64,000 nucleotides of DNA from Clostridiales bacterium. GTDB taxonomy: Bacteria > Bacillota > Clostridia > Lachnospirales > Lachnospiraceae. The stretch covers positions 15,252 to 79,251 of the forward strand of contig JAJBVD010000027.1 of assembly GCA_020859985.1 (NCBI GenBank), written 5' to 3'. Of the stretch, positions 42,427 through 53,338 are shown piece after piece. Both the position numbers and the translations under genes were made by a program. The notes under the pieces are model-generated. The model saw only the letters and a program-made list of their open reading frames with translations. It did no database searches and was not told the DNA's origin. Positions within the stretch are counted from its first letter, which is position 1, and every line of letters starts with the position of its first letter.

Positions 42427-43398
42427 TCACACGCCTCCCTTCGCAAACTTACAGCAGCGGACAAAATGCCCCGGCTCGATTTCAACCATTGCCGGATCTT
42501 TCCCGCATTCGCCCTTGCATTCCGGACATCTCGGACCAAACTTGCAGCCCTCCGGCAGATTGGTCGGATCAGGCGGCAGCCCGTGGATCGGGGAAAGCCG
42601 CTTCGAATCATCGTCCAGCTTCGGCAGCGAGCCGAACAGGCCGAGCGTATACGGATGCTGCGGGTTGCGGAAAATATGCTCCCGCGTACCGTACTCCACG
42701 ATCTCGCCCGCATAGATGACCGCGACATCGTCGCAGGTCTCCGCCACCACACCAAGGTCGTGTGTGATCAGGATCATGGATGTATTAAATTTCTCTCGGA
42801 GCTCACGCATCATGTCGAGCACCTGCGCCTGGATCGTCACGTCCAGCGCCGTCGTCGGCTCGTCCGCGAGGATCAGCTCCGGATTGCAGGCCAGCGCCAT
42901 CGCGATCACGACACGCTGCTTCATGCCGCCGGAAAACTGATGCGGGTAGTCCATGTAGCGGACGCTCGCGATGCCTACCAGCTCCAGCATCTCAATCGTG
43001 CGCTCCTGCGCCTGCTGTTTTGTAAAATCATTGTGCTGCAGAACCACCTCGCTGATCTGGTCGCCGACCGTCATGGTCGGATTCAGTGCGGTCATCGGAT
43101 CCTGGAAGATCATGGCGATCTTATTACCGCGCACCTTCATCATTTCCTTTTCCGGAAGCTTTAAGAGGTCCTGTCCGTCGAGGAAGATCTCGCCCTGTTT
43201 AATCTTTGCGGGCGGCATCGGCAGGATGCGAAGGATCGTCTTCGCGATCGTCGTCTTGCCCGCACCCGTCTCGCCTACCAAGCCGAGGGTCTTGCCTTTT
43301 TTCACCGTCAGATCCACATGGTTGACTGCCTGGACAATCTGTCCGCCGGAGGAATACTCTACGACAAGATCGTTGATTTTCAAAAATTCTTCACTCAT
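42427..43398 (-). CDS. Oligopeptide/dipeptide ABC transporter ATP-binding protein (OppD/DppD type)
   Basis: 323 residues; ATG after GGAGGAG. Walker A 'GLVGETGAGKTTIAKT', Q-loop 'MIFQDPMTALNPTM', signature 'HQFSGGMKQRVVIAMAL', Walker B 'LILADEPTTALDVT', H-loop 'ILITHDLGVVAE'. The C-terminal extension has four cysteines ('PEGCKFGPRCPECKGEC') typical of the oligo_HPY domain. Partner of the OppF-type subunit downstream. Both permeases lie upstream on the same message, with 16 bases to DppC. Confidence 0.96.
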   Translation of the reverse strand: MSEEFLKINDLVVEYSSGGQIVQAVNHVDLTVKKGKTLGLVGETGAGKTTIAKTILRILPMPPAKIKQGEIFLDGQDLLKLPEKEMMKVRGNKIAMIFQDPMTALNPTMTVGDQISEVVLQHNDFTKQQAQERTIEMLELVGIASVRYMDYPHQFSGGMKQRVVIAMALACNPELILADEPTTALDVTIQAQVLDMMRELREKFNTSMILITHDLGVVAETCDDVAVIYAGEIVEYGTREHIFRNPQHPYTLGLFGSLPKLDDDSKRLSPIHGLPPDPTNLPEGCKFGPRCPECKGECGKDPAMVEIEPGHFVRCCKFAKGGV

Positions 43399-43414
43399 CT
43401 TTTTCTCCTCCTTC

Positions 43415-44308
43415 TCAGTCTTTCAGGCGCGGATCCATCGCGTCGCGCAGGCCGTCGCCTAACAGGTTGATCGCCAGCACCGTAAGCAGGATGACAAATC
43501 CCGGCCACAGCATCTCATGCGGATATTTTGTCAGATACTCTCTCGCGGAAGAGCACATCGCGCCCCACTCAGCGGTCGGCGGCTGGATGCCCAATCCTAT
43601 GTAGGAAAGTCCTGCCGCGGACATCATCGTGCCGCCAATCTGGCCGGTCGTACCGACAATCGTCGGGGCAATGATGTTCGGCATCATGTGTTTGAACATA
43701 ATCTTCATTTTGGAGCAGTTCATCGCTTTTGCCGCTTCCAGATATTCCATCTCACGCTCTTTTAAGGCCATTGCGCGGGTGCCGCGCACCGAGCCCGGCA
43801 GGCCGGAAACTGACAGTGCCAGCACGGTATATCCAAAACCGGAACCCAGAGCTGAGGAAATCACGATTGCCAGCAGAGTGCCCGGAATCGCCATCCATAC
43901 GTCGCAGATACGCATCGCGATGTTGTCGACCTGCCCGCCGTAATAGCCGACGATACAGCCGAAGAACACACCGAACACCATGCCGACGACGGCCACGGTA
44001 AAGCCGAGCATCAGGGACATCCGGCCGCCGTAGAGAATACGGCTGAAAATGTCACGTCCGAGGTTGTCACAGCCCATGATATGCGCCAGGCTGGAGCCCG
44101 CGTTCAGGGAAGTGTAATCCATATAGTTCGGATCATACGGCGCGATCAGCGGCGCAAACACGCAGGCCAGAACAATAATCACGAGGACAATCAGGCCGAG
44201 CATGGCCGTTTTGCTTTTTACCAGCCGCCGCGTGATCTGGCGCAGCTGGGTATCTTTTTTCCGTTTCGGCACGGAAGAGGCCTTTGTAACAGTTGCTGCA
44301 TTCGCCAT
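43415..44308 (-). CDS. Oligopeptide/dipeptide ABC transporter permease (DppC/OppC type)
   Basis: 297 residues. N-terminal cytoplasmic part 'KKDTQLRQITRRLVKSKTAMLG', then about six membrane segments. BPD_transp_1 landmarks: 'LGRDIFSRILYGGRMSLMLGFTVAVVG' (about 95-120), 'MAIPGTLLAIVISSALG' and the ATPase-coupling 'EYLEAAKAMNCSKMKIMFKHMMPNI' (EAA-type loop, about 185-210). The start overlaps the stop of DppB (TAATG), so translation is coupled. Forms the channel with DppB. Confidence 0.95.
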   Translation of the reverse strand: MANAATVTKASSVPKRKKDTQLRQITRRLVKSKTAMLGLIVLVIIVLACVFAPLIAPYDPNYMDYTSLNAGSSLAHIMGCDNLGRDIFSRILYGGRMSLMLGFTVAVVGMVFGVFFGCIVGYYGGQVDNIAMRICDVWMAIPGTLLAIVISSALGSGFGYTVLALSVSGLPGSVRGTRAMALKEREMEYLEAAKAMNCSKMKIMFKHMMPNIIAPTIVGTTGQIGGTMMSAAGLSYIGLGIQPPTAEWGAMCSSAREYLTKYPHEMLWPGFVILLTVLAINLLGDGLRDAMDPRLKD

Positions 44309-45291
44309 TATTTCTTCCCGCCTTTCTTACTGCCGCCTTTTTTCGCGGCATAGTTTACATACTGCGCCTTGATACGCGGATCAAGGTACGCATAGACCAG
44401 ATCGACCAGCAGCGTGATCACCGCTGAGAACAGTGCCAGGATCATGACGGAGCCGCGGACCACGGGGTAGTCTCTGGAGTTCACGCCGGTCAGCAGGTAC
44501 TGCCCGATGCCCGGGAAAGAGAACACCGTCTCGATCACGACTGTGCCGCCGACTACCATGGAGAGCTGCATGCCCAGAGAATTTACTACGGGGATCAGCG
44601 CATTCGGAAGCATATGCTTGTAGATAACAGTGCGCTCCGGAAGTCCTTTCGCACGCGCCGTCGTAACGAAGTCCGCACGAATGGTCTCAAGCGCCGCAGA
44701 GCGCGTCTGCCTTGCGTTCATGGCCATACCGGATAAGGAGTTTGCCAGCACCGGCATGATCCAGTACATCCAGGTCGGATAGGAGCCGCTGATACCAAAC
44801 GGCGGCAGCCAGCCCAACTGCACCGAGAACAGGACTACCATCAGAAGTCCGAGGAAAAACTGCGGCACAGAGATAAATACCATCGCCAGAACCAGGACGC
44901 CCTGATCCCAGATCGTATTTCTGTGAATTGCCGCATTGACGCCGAGTGGGATGCCGATGATGATGTTCAGTGCCATCGAGATCAGTCCCAGCCCCAGCGT
45001 ACGGGGAAGACGGGTCGCGAATTCCTGAATGACAGGAATTCCGTAAACGTAGGATTCGCCGAAATCCAAACGGCAGGAATTTACCAGAAACTCAACCAGC
45101 TGCACCATATAAGGCCGGTCAAGCCCCAGCTGCTCGTGTACACGCGCGATATCCTCATTCGTGGCGCCGGACCCCAGAATGATCTGCGCCGGATCGCCCG
45201 GTACAAACCACATGATCGTAAAGATGATGACGCCCACACAGGCCATGATCACGATCAGCCAGAGAAGTCTTTTTACTATATATCTCCACAT
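44308..45291 (-). CDS. Oligopeptide/dipeptide ABC transporter permease (DppB/OppB type)
   Basis: 327 residues, about six membrane segments. 'LLWLIVIMACVGVIIFTIMWFVPGDPA' N-terminal helix and 'LGLDRPYMVQLVEFLVNSCRLDFGESYVYG' (about 53-82), landmarks of the DppB family. 'ALETIRADFVTTARAKGLPERTVIYKHMLPNALIP' is the EAA loop (about 235-268). The basic end 'YAAKKGGSKKGGKK' is unusual but harmless. AGAAAGG precedes the ATG. Two strong hairpins lie upstream, between it and the binding-protein gene. Confidence 0.95.
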   Translation of the reverse strand: MWRYIVKRLLWLIVIMACVGVIIFTIMWFVPGDPAQIILGSGATNEDIARVHEQLGLDRPYMVQLVEFLVNSCRLDFGESYVYGIPVIQEFATRLPRTLGLGLISMALNIIIGIPLGVNAAIHRNTIWDQGVLVLAMVFISVPQFFLGLLMVVLFSVQLGWLPPFGISGSYPTWMYWIMPVLANSLSGMAMNARQTRSAALETIRADFVTTARAKGLPERTVIYKHMLPNALIPVVNSLGMQLSMVVGGTVVIETVFSFPGIGQYLLTGVNSRDYPVVRGSVMILALFSAVITLLVDLVYAYLDPRIKAQYVNYAAKKGGSKKGGKK

Positions 45292-45632
45292 AGTTACGCC
45301 TTTCTCATTTTCATTTTTTGTCAGACAGGCCCGCAGACCTGCCCGCTTCCGATAAATCTCAGAAGATCTTTGTCCGGCAGCGAAGCCTGAAGGACGTTTC
45401 TGTCGGATAATGGAAACGCCCCCTCGCTTTGCGTCGGCGGCAGATCGCGTCAGCGATGCAGAAAACGCTTCGCGTTTCGCTGACGCTAATGAGCGCCGCC
45501 CCGCAACAGCCGGAGCGGCGCCCTGAGTAAAATCTTGTTATTACCTTCATGAATATCCGGATCATCTGATGTTCAGAACACTTTGCGTATAGGTACGTAC
45601 CTGTTTCTGAGCATAAGCGATCCCTTCATTCA
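45292..45632. other. Spacer between the binding-protein and permease genes with two strong hairpins
   Basis: Hairpin one (45447-45486): GCGTCAGCG/CGCTGACGC with an inner AAACGC/GCGTTT. Hairpin two (45493-45521): GCGCCGC/GCGGCGC. Neither has a T run. They may protect the binding-protein message from 3' decay and reduce read-through, giving more binding protein than permease. No gene in the spacer. Confidence 0.6.
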
Positions 45633-47246
45633 TTACTCCACTGAACCGTCGAAGCAGCATGCGCCCGGCAGAAGATTCAGGCGGTCAGACAGGCATACAT
45701 AGGTGCAGTCTTCCGGAACGATATCATAATTGTTTCCTGCATAGAGCCCCATAGCATATCCGTTGTCTACGCACATCTGCCACCATGCCAGCATGTTCTC
45801 AGAGGTATGGCCTTCCGCCGTGTTGCAAAGCTCCAGGAGCTCCTGCCACTCATCATTTACGGTAAAGTAGCCGTTCGCTGTACCGGTACCGCCATTGCTG
45901 TTGTAATCAAAGCCATGGCTCCATACCTGTACGTTGTAGTCGCCGGCCATCATGCCGAACATCATATTCCATGCGGTCGAATCCGCCAGTGTGGTGGTCT
46001 GTGTCGCCTGGTCTACGCCCTTTACGGTTGCGTTGATGCCAACCGCCGCCAGCTGTGCCGCGATGATCGTAGCTACATCATTGTAATCACTCTGGGTGAG
46101 GATCGTTAGAGTCTCTCCGTTGTAAGAAGAAGCTGCCAGATACTCTGCTGCCGCTTCCAGATCCGCGCCATCATTCGTGTTGTAGTTGTCAAGGCTTGCC
46201 CAGTCTACATAGCTGTAGTCTGAATAATAATCCGTTGCGTACGCATACAGTCTGGTGTAAGTTCCGCCAAGGGCCGTGATCAGACCATCCTGATCGATCG
46301 CGTTCAGGATCGCAAGTCTCAGGTTTACATCGCTTGTAACAGAATCGTCACTGCAGTTCAGGCAAAGTCCGTAAACGAACTTCTGCACATAGCTGTATAC
46401 GCTGTACTGATCGCCGTAGCTTCCGTCATCCGTGAAGGTCTCAATGTTCTCAAGCGGCATATCATAAACCATATCCAGAGCGCCGGACTGAAGACCGGTC
46501 TCACGGGAGTTGCCCTCGTCTACGAACTGATAGGTGATGGTCTGTACATTTGCCTGAGATTCCTGACGGCGCAGGGACTCATCTGTCTGCCAGTAATCCT
46601 CGTTCTTCTCAATTACGAGGGAGGAACCGGATGTATAGGATACAAACTTATACGGGCCTGTGCCGCACATGGAGCTGGTCAGGTTCGCCGTGCAGTTCTC
46701 GGAAACGATGAAGCAGCGGGACAGGAAGTTCTCCAGAGCGCCCAGAGAATTCAGCTCCTCTGAAAACGTAAACAGAACCGTCGTATCATCTTCCGCTTCT
46801 ACGGAAACCAGTGTCTGCCAGTTGGACGTCGTTGCATTCTCATACTGATACATATAGCTGTAAGCTACATCAGATGCCGTGATGTGGTTGCCCTCATGAT
46901 CATAAATATAATCATAAATGTAAACCCGGTACTCGGTGCTGCCTTCCTCGTGGTCATATCCGCCGTACTCGCCGCGGCTCGCGTCTGCCAGCAGTGCGTA
47001 GAACTCGCCGTCCGCGGAGGTCTCAAACAGCATCTCATAGACTTCGTAGTTGCCCGGTACGTTGTTGTCCGTGCCCCACGGCTCGATCGACGTCGCTGTG
47101 TTCCAGCCTACCGTCAGGGAGGAGCGTGTTACGGTATTGTCGATATTGGCGGTGTCATGCAGGGAATCGTCGCTTGCGAAAGCAACTGTTCCAAGGCTCA
47201 TTGCCAGAACCGCAGACATACATACTGCTAAAAATTTCTTCCTCAT
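45633..47246 (-). CDS. Oligopeptide ABC transporter substrate-binding protein (SBP_bac_5)
   Basis: 537 residues from the ATG at 47246 (AAAGGGG upstream); the 42 extra residues of the track ORF are the untranslated leader. Signal peptide 'KKFLAVCMSAVLAMSLGTVAFA' with an AxA-type cut and no lipobox, so secreted rather than lipid-anchored unless held otherwise, which is unusual for a Gram-positive binding protein. Family 5 landmarks: 'NYEVYEMLFETSADGEFYALLAD', 'HEGNHITASDVAYSYMY' and 'CGTGPYKFVSYTSGSSLVIEKNEDYW' (about 215-240), 'DVNLRLAILNAIDQDGLITAL'. Rich in Y, D, S, T. First gene of the transporter operon, behind a long structured leader. Ligand not decided. Confidence 0.92.
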   Translation of the reverse strand: MRKKFLAVCMSAVLAMSLGTVAFASDDSLHDTANIDNTVTRSSLTVGWNTATSIEPWGTDNNVPGNYEVYEMLFETSADGEFYALLADASRGEYGGYDHEEGSTEYRVYIYDYIYDHEGNHITASDVAYSYMYQYENATTSNWQTLVSVEAEDDTTVLFTFSEELNSLGALENFLSRCFIVSENCTANLTSSMCGTGPYKFVSYTSGSSLVIEKNEDYWQTDESLRRQESQANVQTITYQFVDEGNSRETGLQSGALDMVYDMPLENIETFTDDGSYGDQYSVYSYVQKFVYGLCLNCSDDSVTSDVNLRLAILNAIDQDGLITALGGTYTRLYAYATDYYSDYSYVDWASLDNYNTNDGADLEAAAEYLAASSYNGETLTILTQSDYNDVATIIAAQLAAVGINATVKGVDQATQTTTLADSTAWNMMFGMMAGDYNVQVWSHGFDYNSNGGTGTANGYFTVNDEWQELLELCNTAEGHTSENMLAWWQMCVDNGYAMGLYAGNNYDIVPEDCTYVCLSDRLNLLPGACCFDGSVE

Positions 47247-47824
47247 GGTATTGTATTTCCCCTTTCTGAATGTCCCGCAGCGATCCAAATAACTTAAGCC
47301 TGCATGTGACTGCTTTGGAAGGCTGCGCTTCGTTGACTGGTGATCTTCCTGCTTCCCGGACGGACCGGTCAAGACTTTGTCCGGAAAGCACGGAATGGGA
47401 ACCGTCGGACGTCTCCTTCGGATTCCTTGCTTCCGCCCCAGTTCCGCCCTTTCTATTTCGGCGGACCGAAGCCTGCTTTCGCTCCGGATCGATATCTGCC
47501 GGAGCTCATCTTCGTTCCGGTCTGCCGCGCAGACCGAAACATTTGATGTTCACATTTTACCGACCGGTCTGTGCATTTTCAACACGGAAAAACTGGAAGT
47601 TTTATTCGCTTTTTGCAATAATCACCACATATCAATTCCGTACAAACACAATTTCCGTGTTTTTGCACTAATAGTGAAACGCTTATTTGTCTTCGACACC
47701 CCAGAGCCGAATAAGGTTTCATTGTATTGTCCTTCGATATTTTTCGACAACGGCAGATCACCTTTTACTGTCCATTTTCCGAAAGGTATGCTATACTTCT
47801 CATCAAAAAAGAGAAGGTGACGTT
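47247..47824. other. Divergent region with a structured leader for the binding-protein gene
   Basis: Read on the minus strand, three stable hairpins precede the start: CGGTCTG/CAGACCG (47518-47536), GCTCCGG/CCGGAGC (47481-47505) and GCTTTCCGGAC/GTCCGGGAAGC (47351-47389). Together they form a GC-rich leader of about 290 bases. No known riboswitch recognised. On the plus strand an extended -10 TGCTATACT (47789-47797) probably serves the YunG-like gene. Confidence 0.5.
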
Positions 47825-48265
47825 ATGTCAAAACGATACCATTTTTACGGATGGGAAACCGCAACCGTCCCTGCAGTTACGGATCACTACACAGGCATCC
47901 GCACGCCGCAGGATTTGTATGATGCATTATCCGAACTCTGGTGCGCAGACACCTGCGCGCCCAGAATGCGTTCAGACTGGACGCCGGAAAATAAAACGTT
48001 GGGGCAGTGCTCTATCACTGCATTTCTGGCACAGGATATTTTTGGCGGCAAAGTCTATGGAATTCTGCGGCCGGGCGGCAACTATCATTGCTATAATGTG
48101 ATCGGGGAATGCGTTTTTGATCTGACCAGCGAACAGTTCGGAGACGAGGTGCTGAATTATTCTGACAATCCGCTGCAGTCAAGAGAAGTTCATTTTGCCA
48201 AAGAAGAAAAGAGGTTACGATATGAAAAGCTGAAAGCAGATCTGCAGGCATTCTGTAAAAAATAA
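47825..48265 (+). CDS. YunG-like protein
   Basis: 146 residues from the ATG at 47825 (AGAAGGTG upstream); the track start is much too early. 'DLYDALSELWCADTCAPRMRSDWTPENKTLGQCSITAFLAQDIFGGKVYGI' (landmark, about 28-78) and 'GNYHCYNVIGECVFDLTSEQFGDEV' match the YunG family, a small protein of unknown role with a conserved W-C-A-D-T, a Q-C/S-x-x-T/A and an H-x-(Y/W)-N pattern that together resemble a papain-like Cys-His core. Catalysis is inferred, not shown. Single gene behind an extended -10 promoter; convergent with the DUF4250 gene, six bases apart. Confidence 0.85.
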   Translation: MSKRYHFYGWETATVPAVTDHYTGIRTPQDLYDALSELWCADTCAPRMRSDWTPENKTLGQCSITAFLAQDIFGGKVYGILRPGGNYHCYNVIGECVFDLTSEQFGDEVLNYSDNPLQSREVHFAKEEKRLRYEKLKADLQAFCKK

Positions 48266-48271
48266 TCGAGA

Positions 48272-48448
48272 TTACACAAACGCATTTTTCTCCCTGTCAT
48301 ACTCATAATCCACCGCGGCAAGCTTTTTCAGGATCATCTCCCGGGAGGCGCCCAGCCCCGCGCACAGATCGTCGAGCGACGCATAGTTGTCACGAAGCTG
48401 GGTGTTAATATAGCTTAGTAAAATCATCGGGTCATTCGGTAATTCCAT
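48272..48448 (-). CDS. DUF4250 family small protein
   Basis: 58 residues, too short for the ORF track. 'MELPNDPMILLSYINTQLRD' start and 'ASLDDLCAGLGASREMILKK' then 'VDYEYDREKNAFV' end: the normal length and the 'LPNDP-MLLS--NT-LRD' and 'Y-YD---N-F' patterns of DUF4250. GGAGGAA lies nine bases before the ATG. The family is widespread in Lachnospiraceae and related clostridia, usually as a single gene, function unknown. The helical 'SLDDLCAGLGASREMI' part looks like a small helix-turn-helix. Ends six bases from the convergent YunG-like gene. Confidence 0.88.
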   Translation of the reverse strand: MELPNDPMILLSYINTQLRDNYASLDDLCAGLGASREMILKKLAAVDYEYDREKNAFV

Positions 48449-48561
48449 TGTTTTGTTCCTCCGTTCTTCATTTTTACTCTGCCGGGGCGCATATCCGCGC
48501 CCCTTTTATTCTGATTACGCCGTTCTCATCCGGCTTAAAATATTCCTATCCTTCCGGACTG

Positions 48562-48586
48562 ATAACTGTTCAGTCCCTTCACAGAC
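48562..48586. repeat. Dispersed palindromic repeat, copy 5
   Basis: ATAACTGT-TCAGTCCCTTC-ACAGAC. Right arm truncated. It lies right after the clpB stop, and copy 6 lies just before the clpB start. Confidence 0.5.
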
Positions 48587-48591
48587 ATTTT

Positions 48592-51195
48592 TTATCCGAC
48601 CGTCTCCACCACTTTTCGCACATCCGCAGTCAGGTTCCCGTTTTCCGTGCCGAATACGATAACATCTTCCATGCCGACTTTTCCGGAAAGGATCAGACGT
48701 GCAGCCAGGGTTTCCACATTTTTCTGCAGAAAACGCTTCAGCGGGCGGGCGCCGTATACCGGGTCGTAGCCGCCCTCGATGATCCATGCTTTCGCGTCCG
48801 GGGACAGCTCCAGGCTGATGTCCTGCGCTGCCAGACGGCGGTTCAGGTCATCCATCATCAGATCAACGATACTGCCGATGTTGTCTTTCGTCAGCGGCTT
48901 AAAGAGAATGATCTCATCCAGACGGTTTAAGAACTCCGGCCGAAAGCTGGCCCGCAGCTGGCTCATCACCTGCTCCTGACATTCCTGACGGATGCTGCCG
49001 TCCGGTTCAATGCCTTCAAGCAGATACTGCGAGCCGATATTGGACGTCATGATCAGAATCGTGTTTTTAAAGTCTACCGTGCGCCCCTGCGAATCGGTGA
49101 TGCGGCCGTCGTCCAATACCTGCAACAGCACGTTGAAAACATCCGGATGCGCTTTCTCGACTTCATCAAACAGCACCACAGAATAGGGCTTGCGGCGCAC
49201 GGCCTCGGTCAGCTGGCCGCCTTCCTCGTATCCCACATATCCGGGAGGCGCTCCGATCAGCCGGGATACCGAATGTTTCTCCATATATTCGCTCATGTCG
49301 ATACGGACCATGTTCTGCTCATCATCAAACAGGCTCTGCGCCAGCGCTTTCGCCAGCTCGGTTTTGCCGACGCCGGTCGGGCCTAAGAACAGGAACGAAC
49401 CGATCGGCTTTGTCGGGTCTTTGATACCCGCTTTCGAGCGCAGAATGGCTTCCGTCACCTTTTCTACGCCGTCGTCCTGTCCGACTACGCGTTTATGAAG
49501 TTCGTCGTCCAGTGCAAGAATTTTCTCTCGCTCGCCCTGTGTCAGCTTCGCCACCGGAATACCGGTCCACCGGGAAATGATACGGGAAATCTCTTCCTCA
49601 GTCACGCTTTCATGCACCAGCGACATATCGCGCTTCTGCACAGTCTCCTCCTCGATGGCCAGCTGCTGCTGAAGCTTCGGCAGCTCGCCGTACTGCAGTT
49701 TGGCCGCTTTCTCCAGATCATAGCTGCGCTGTGCCAGCTCGATTTCTTTATTCATGGCCTCAATCTGCTCACGGAGCGCGGACAGATTCTCCACGGCTTT
49801 TTTCTCATTATCCCACTGCGCCTTCTGCGAATTAAACTCATCCCGCAGCTCGGCCAGCTCACGCTGTAATTCATCCAACCGCTCACGGCTTGGCTTGTCG
49901 GTCTCCTTTTTCAGCGCCGCCTCCTCAATCTCCATCTGCATGATTTTTCGCTGCAGCTCATCAAGCTCTGTCGGCATCGAATCCAGTTCCGTCTTGATCA
50001 GTGCACACGCTTCATCCACAAGGTCAATCGCTTTGTCCGGCAGGAACCGGTCCGAGATATAGCGGTGGGAAAGCGTCGCCGCCGCCACAAGCGCACTGTC
50101 CGTAATCTTCACGCCATGATAGACCTCATAGCGGTCTTTTAAGCCCCTGAGAATGGAAATCGTATCCTCCACAGTCGGCTCATCGACCAGCACCGTCTGG
50201 AAACGCCGCTCCAGCGCCGCATCCTTTTCAATGTATTTGCGGTACTCGTCAAGCGTCGTCGCGCCGATACAGTGCAGCTCGCCGCGGGCGAGCATGGGCT
50301 TTAACATATTTCCGGCGTCCATCGCGCCGTCCGTCTTGCCCGCGCCAACGATCAGGTGCAGCTCATCAATGAAAAGGATGATCTCGCCCTCACTCTTACG
50401 CACTTCTTCCAGCACGGCTTTCAGACGCTCTTCAAACTCGCCGCGGTACTTCGCGCCGGCCACCAAAGCTCCCATATCCAGAGAAAAAATCTTCTTATTC
50501 TTTAAGCCCTCCGGCACATCCCCTCGCACGATCCTCTGCGCCAGACCTTCCACGACAGCCGTCTTGCCGACACCCGGCTCGCCGATTAGCACCGGGTTAT
50601 TCTTCGTCTTACGGGAAAGGATGCGGATCACGTTGCGGATCTCCGAATCCCGCCCGATCACTGGGTCAAGCTTCTGGTTCCGTGCTTTTTCTACCAGCTC
50701 TTCGCCATACTTATTCAGCGTATCATAGGTCTCCTCCGGATTATCCGTCGTCACCCGCTGGTTGCCGCGAACGGTCGAAAGCGCCTGCAGAAAACGCTCC
50801 TTCGTGATGCCAAACTCCTTAAAAAACTGCTTCATCGACGGGCTCTGGTTATCGAGCAGCGACAGGAACAGATGCTCCACGGACACATACTCATCGCCCA
50901 TCCGCTTCGCCACGTCCTCCGCACTCACGAGCGCCTTATTCAGATACTGCCCGATATATGGATTCCCGCCGGACACCTTTACCCGGGCGTTCAGTGCCTG
51001 CTCCAGCCGATCGTCAAAATACTCCCTCTGGATCTCCATCTTCTCAATCAGCTTGCCAATCAGACTGTCCTCCTGATGAAGCAGCACATACAGAAGGTGC
51101 TCTTCCTCAATCTCCTGATTGCCAAATTCATAAGCGGTCTTCTCCAGATCGTTGACCGCCTGAATCGACTTCTGCGTAAATTTGGTAATATTCAT
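48592..51195 (-). CDS. clpB: ATP-dependent chaperone ClpB
   Basis: 867 residues from the ATG at 51195 (AAGGAGGGA upstream). Hsp100 disaggregase that works with DnaK. Order: double Clp_N repeat (about 1-145), first AAA+ with Walker A '[14 protein letters not shown]' and Walker B '[16 protein letters not shown]', the coiled-coil middle domain (about 400-520, '[17 protein letters not shown]'), second AAA+ with '[15 protein letters not shown]' and '[16 protein letters not shown]', and pore loop '[10 protein letters not shown]' region. C-terminal '[19 protein letters not shown]'. Full length. Controlled by a sigma-A promoter overlapped by a CIRCE-like operator. Flanked on both sides by copies of the dispersed palindromic repeat. 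Confidence 0.97.
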   Translation of the reverse strand: MNITKFTQKSIQAVNDLEKTAYEFGNQEIEEEHLLYVLLHQEDSLIGKLIEKMEIQREYFDDRLEQALNARVKVSGGNPYIGQYLNKALVSAEDVAKRMGDEYVSVEHLFLSLLDNQSPSMKQFFKEFGITKERFLQALSTVRGNQRVTTDNPEETYDTLNKYGEELVEKARNQKLDPVIGRDSEIRNVIRILSRKTKNNPVLIGEPGVGKTAVVEGLAQRIVRGDVPEGLKNKKIFSLDMGALVAGAKYRGEFEERLKAVLEEVRKSEGEIILFIDELHLIVGAGKTDGAMDAGNMLKPMLARGELHCIGATTLDEYRKYIEKDAALERRFQTVLVDEPTVEDTISILRGLKDRYEVYHGVKITDSALVAAATLSHRYISDRFLPDKAIDLVDEACALIKTELDSMPTELDELQRKIMQMEIEEAALKKETDKPSRERLDELQRELAELRDEFNSQKAQWDNEKKAVENLSALREQIEAMNKEIELAQRSYDLEKAAKLQYGELPKLQQQLAIEEETVQKRDMSLVHESVTEEEISRIISRWTGIPVAKLTQGEREKILALDDELHKRVVGQDDGVEKVTEAILRSKAGIKDPTKPIGSFLFLGPTGVGKTELAKALAQSLFDDEQNMVRIDMSEYMEKHSVSRLIGAPPGYVGYEEGGQLTEAVRRKPYSVVLFDEVEKAHPDVFNVLLQVLDDGRITDSQGRTVDFKNTILIMTSNIGSQYLLEGIEPDGSIRQECQEQVMSQLRASFRPEFLNRLDEIILFKPLTKDNIGSIVDLMMDDLNRRLAAQDISLELSPDAKAWIIEGGYDPVYGARPLKRFLQKNVETLAARLILSGKVGMEDVIVFGTENGNLTADVRKVVETVG

Positions 51196-51269
51196 AAGCT
51201 CCCTCCTTATCACTTACAACATGATTCCGACCCTGTCTTCCGCCGGATCATGTGTTTTTCTGTTTCTTC

Positions 51270-51296
51270 GCAACCGTTCCATATGTTCACAGTTAC
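51270..51296. repeat. Dispersed palindromic repeat, copy 6
   Basis: GCAACCGT-TCCATATGTTC-ACAGTTAC in the clpB leader, between the promoter and the start codon. Left arm has two changes. Confidence 0.5.
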
Positions 51297-51315
51297 GTTT
51301 CTTTCATACAACCGC

Positions 51316-51344
51316 ACTATAGCACTGTTTGTTAGCCAAGTCAA
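51316..51344 (-). promoter_or_regulatory. Sigma-A promoter of clpB
   Basis: Minus strand TTGACT (51344-51339), 17-base spacer, TATAGT (51321-51316). It overlaps the CIRCE-like operator. Confidence 0.8.
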
Positions 51345-51358
51345 GAGGTGAGTGCTAA
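51332..51358 (-). promoter_or_regulatory. CIRCE-like HrcA operator of clpB (one arm diverged)
   Basis: Minus strand TTAGCACTC, nine bases, CTTGGCTAA. The first arm is the exact CIRCE arm. The second keeps 6 of 9 positions of GAGTGCTAA. The nine-base spacer and the overlap with the -35 are as expected for HrcA control. Binding may be weaker than at groE or dnaK sites. Confidence 0.7.
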
Positions 51359-51507
51359 TTTTCAGAATCTTTTTCAGCCACGCGATCGAGCAGTAAAGCT
51401 GCTAATTTCCACTCGCGCCCGTACGCATAACATGAAAAAGAATGCGCCTTGGCGCATCCTCGCGGAGCGTTTTTGCTTTATAGGAACGAAATTTCCTATA
51501 AAGTAAA

Positions 51508-51547
51508 GAAAGCAGTCTTTCTCCTGTCATGGAAAAAGACTGCTTTC
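51508..51547 (-). terminator. Terminator of gdhA
   Basis: Minus strand GAAAGCAGTCTTT, 14-base loop, AAAGACTGCTTTC, then TTTACTTT. Thirteen-bp stem 27 bases after the gdhA stop. Confidence 0.8.
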
Positions 51548-51573
51548 CTGTTCCTGAATCCTAAATCATCATT

Positions 51574-53338
<1,765 letters not shown>

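Larger units (their letters stand above)
51196..51573. other. Region between gdhA and clpB
   Basis: Holds the clpB control region and three hairpins after gdhA: ATGCGCC/GGCGCAT (51442-51457), CTTTATAGGAA/TTCCTATAAAG (51476-51503) and the gdhA terminator. No gene. Confidence 0.6.

Noticed and set aside
48592-51195. Several 100-190-residue plus-strand ORFs over clpB
   Set aside because: Antisense shadows in a GC-rich conserved gene.
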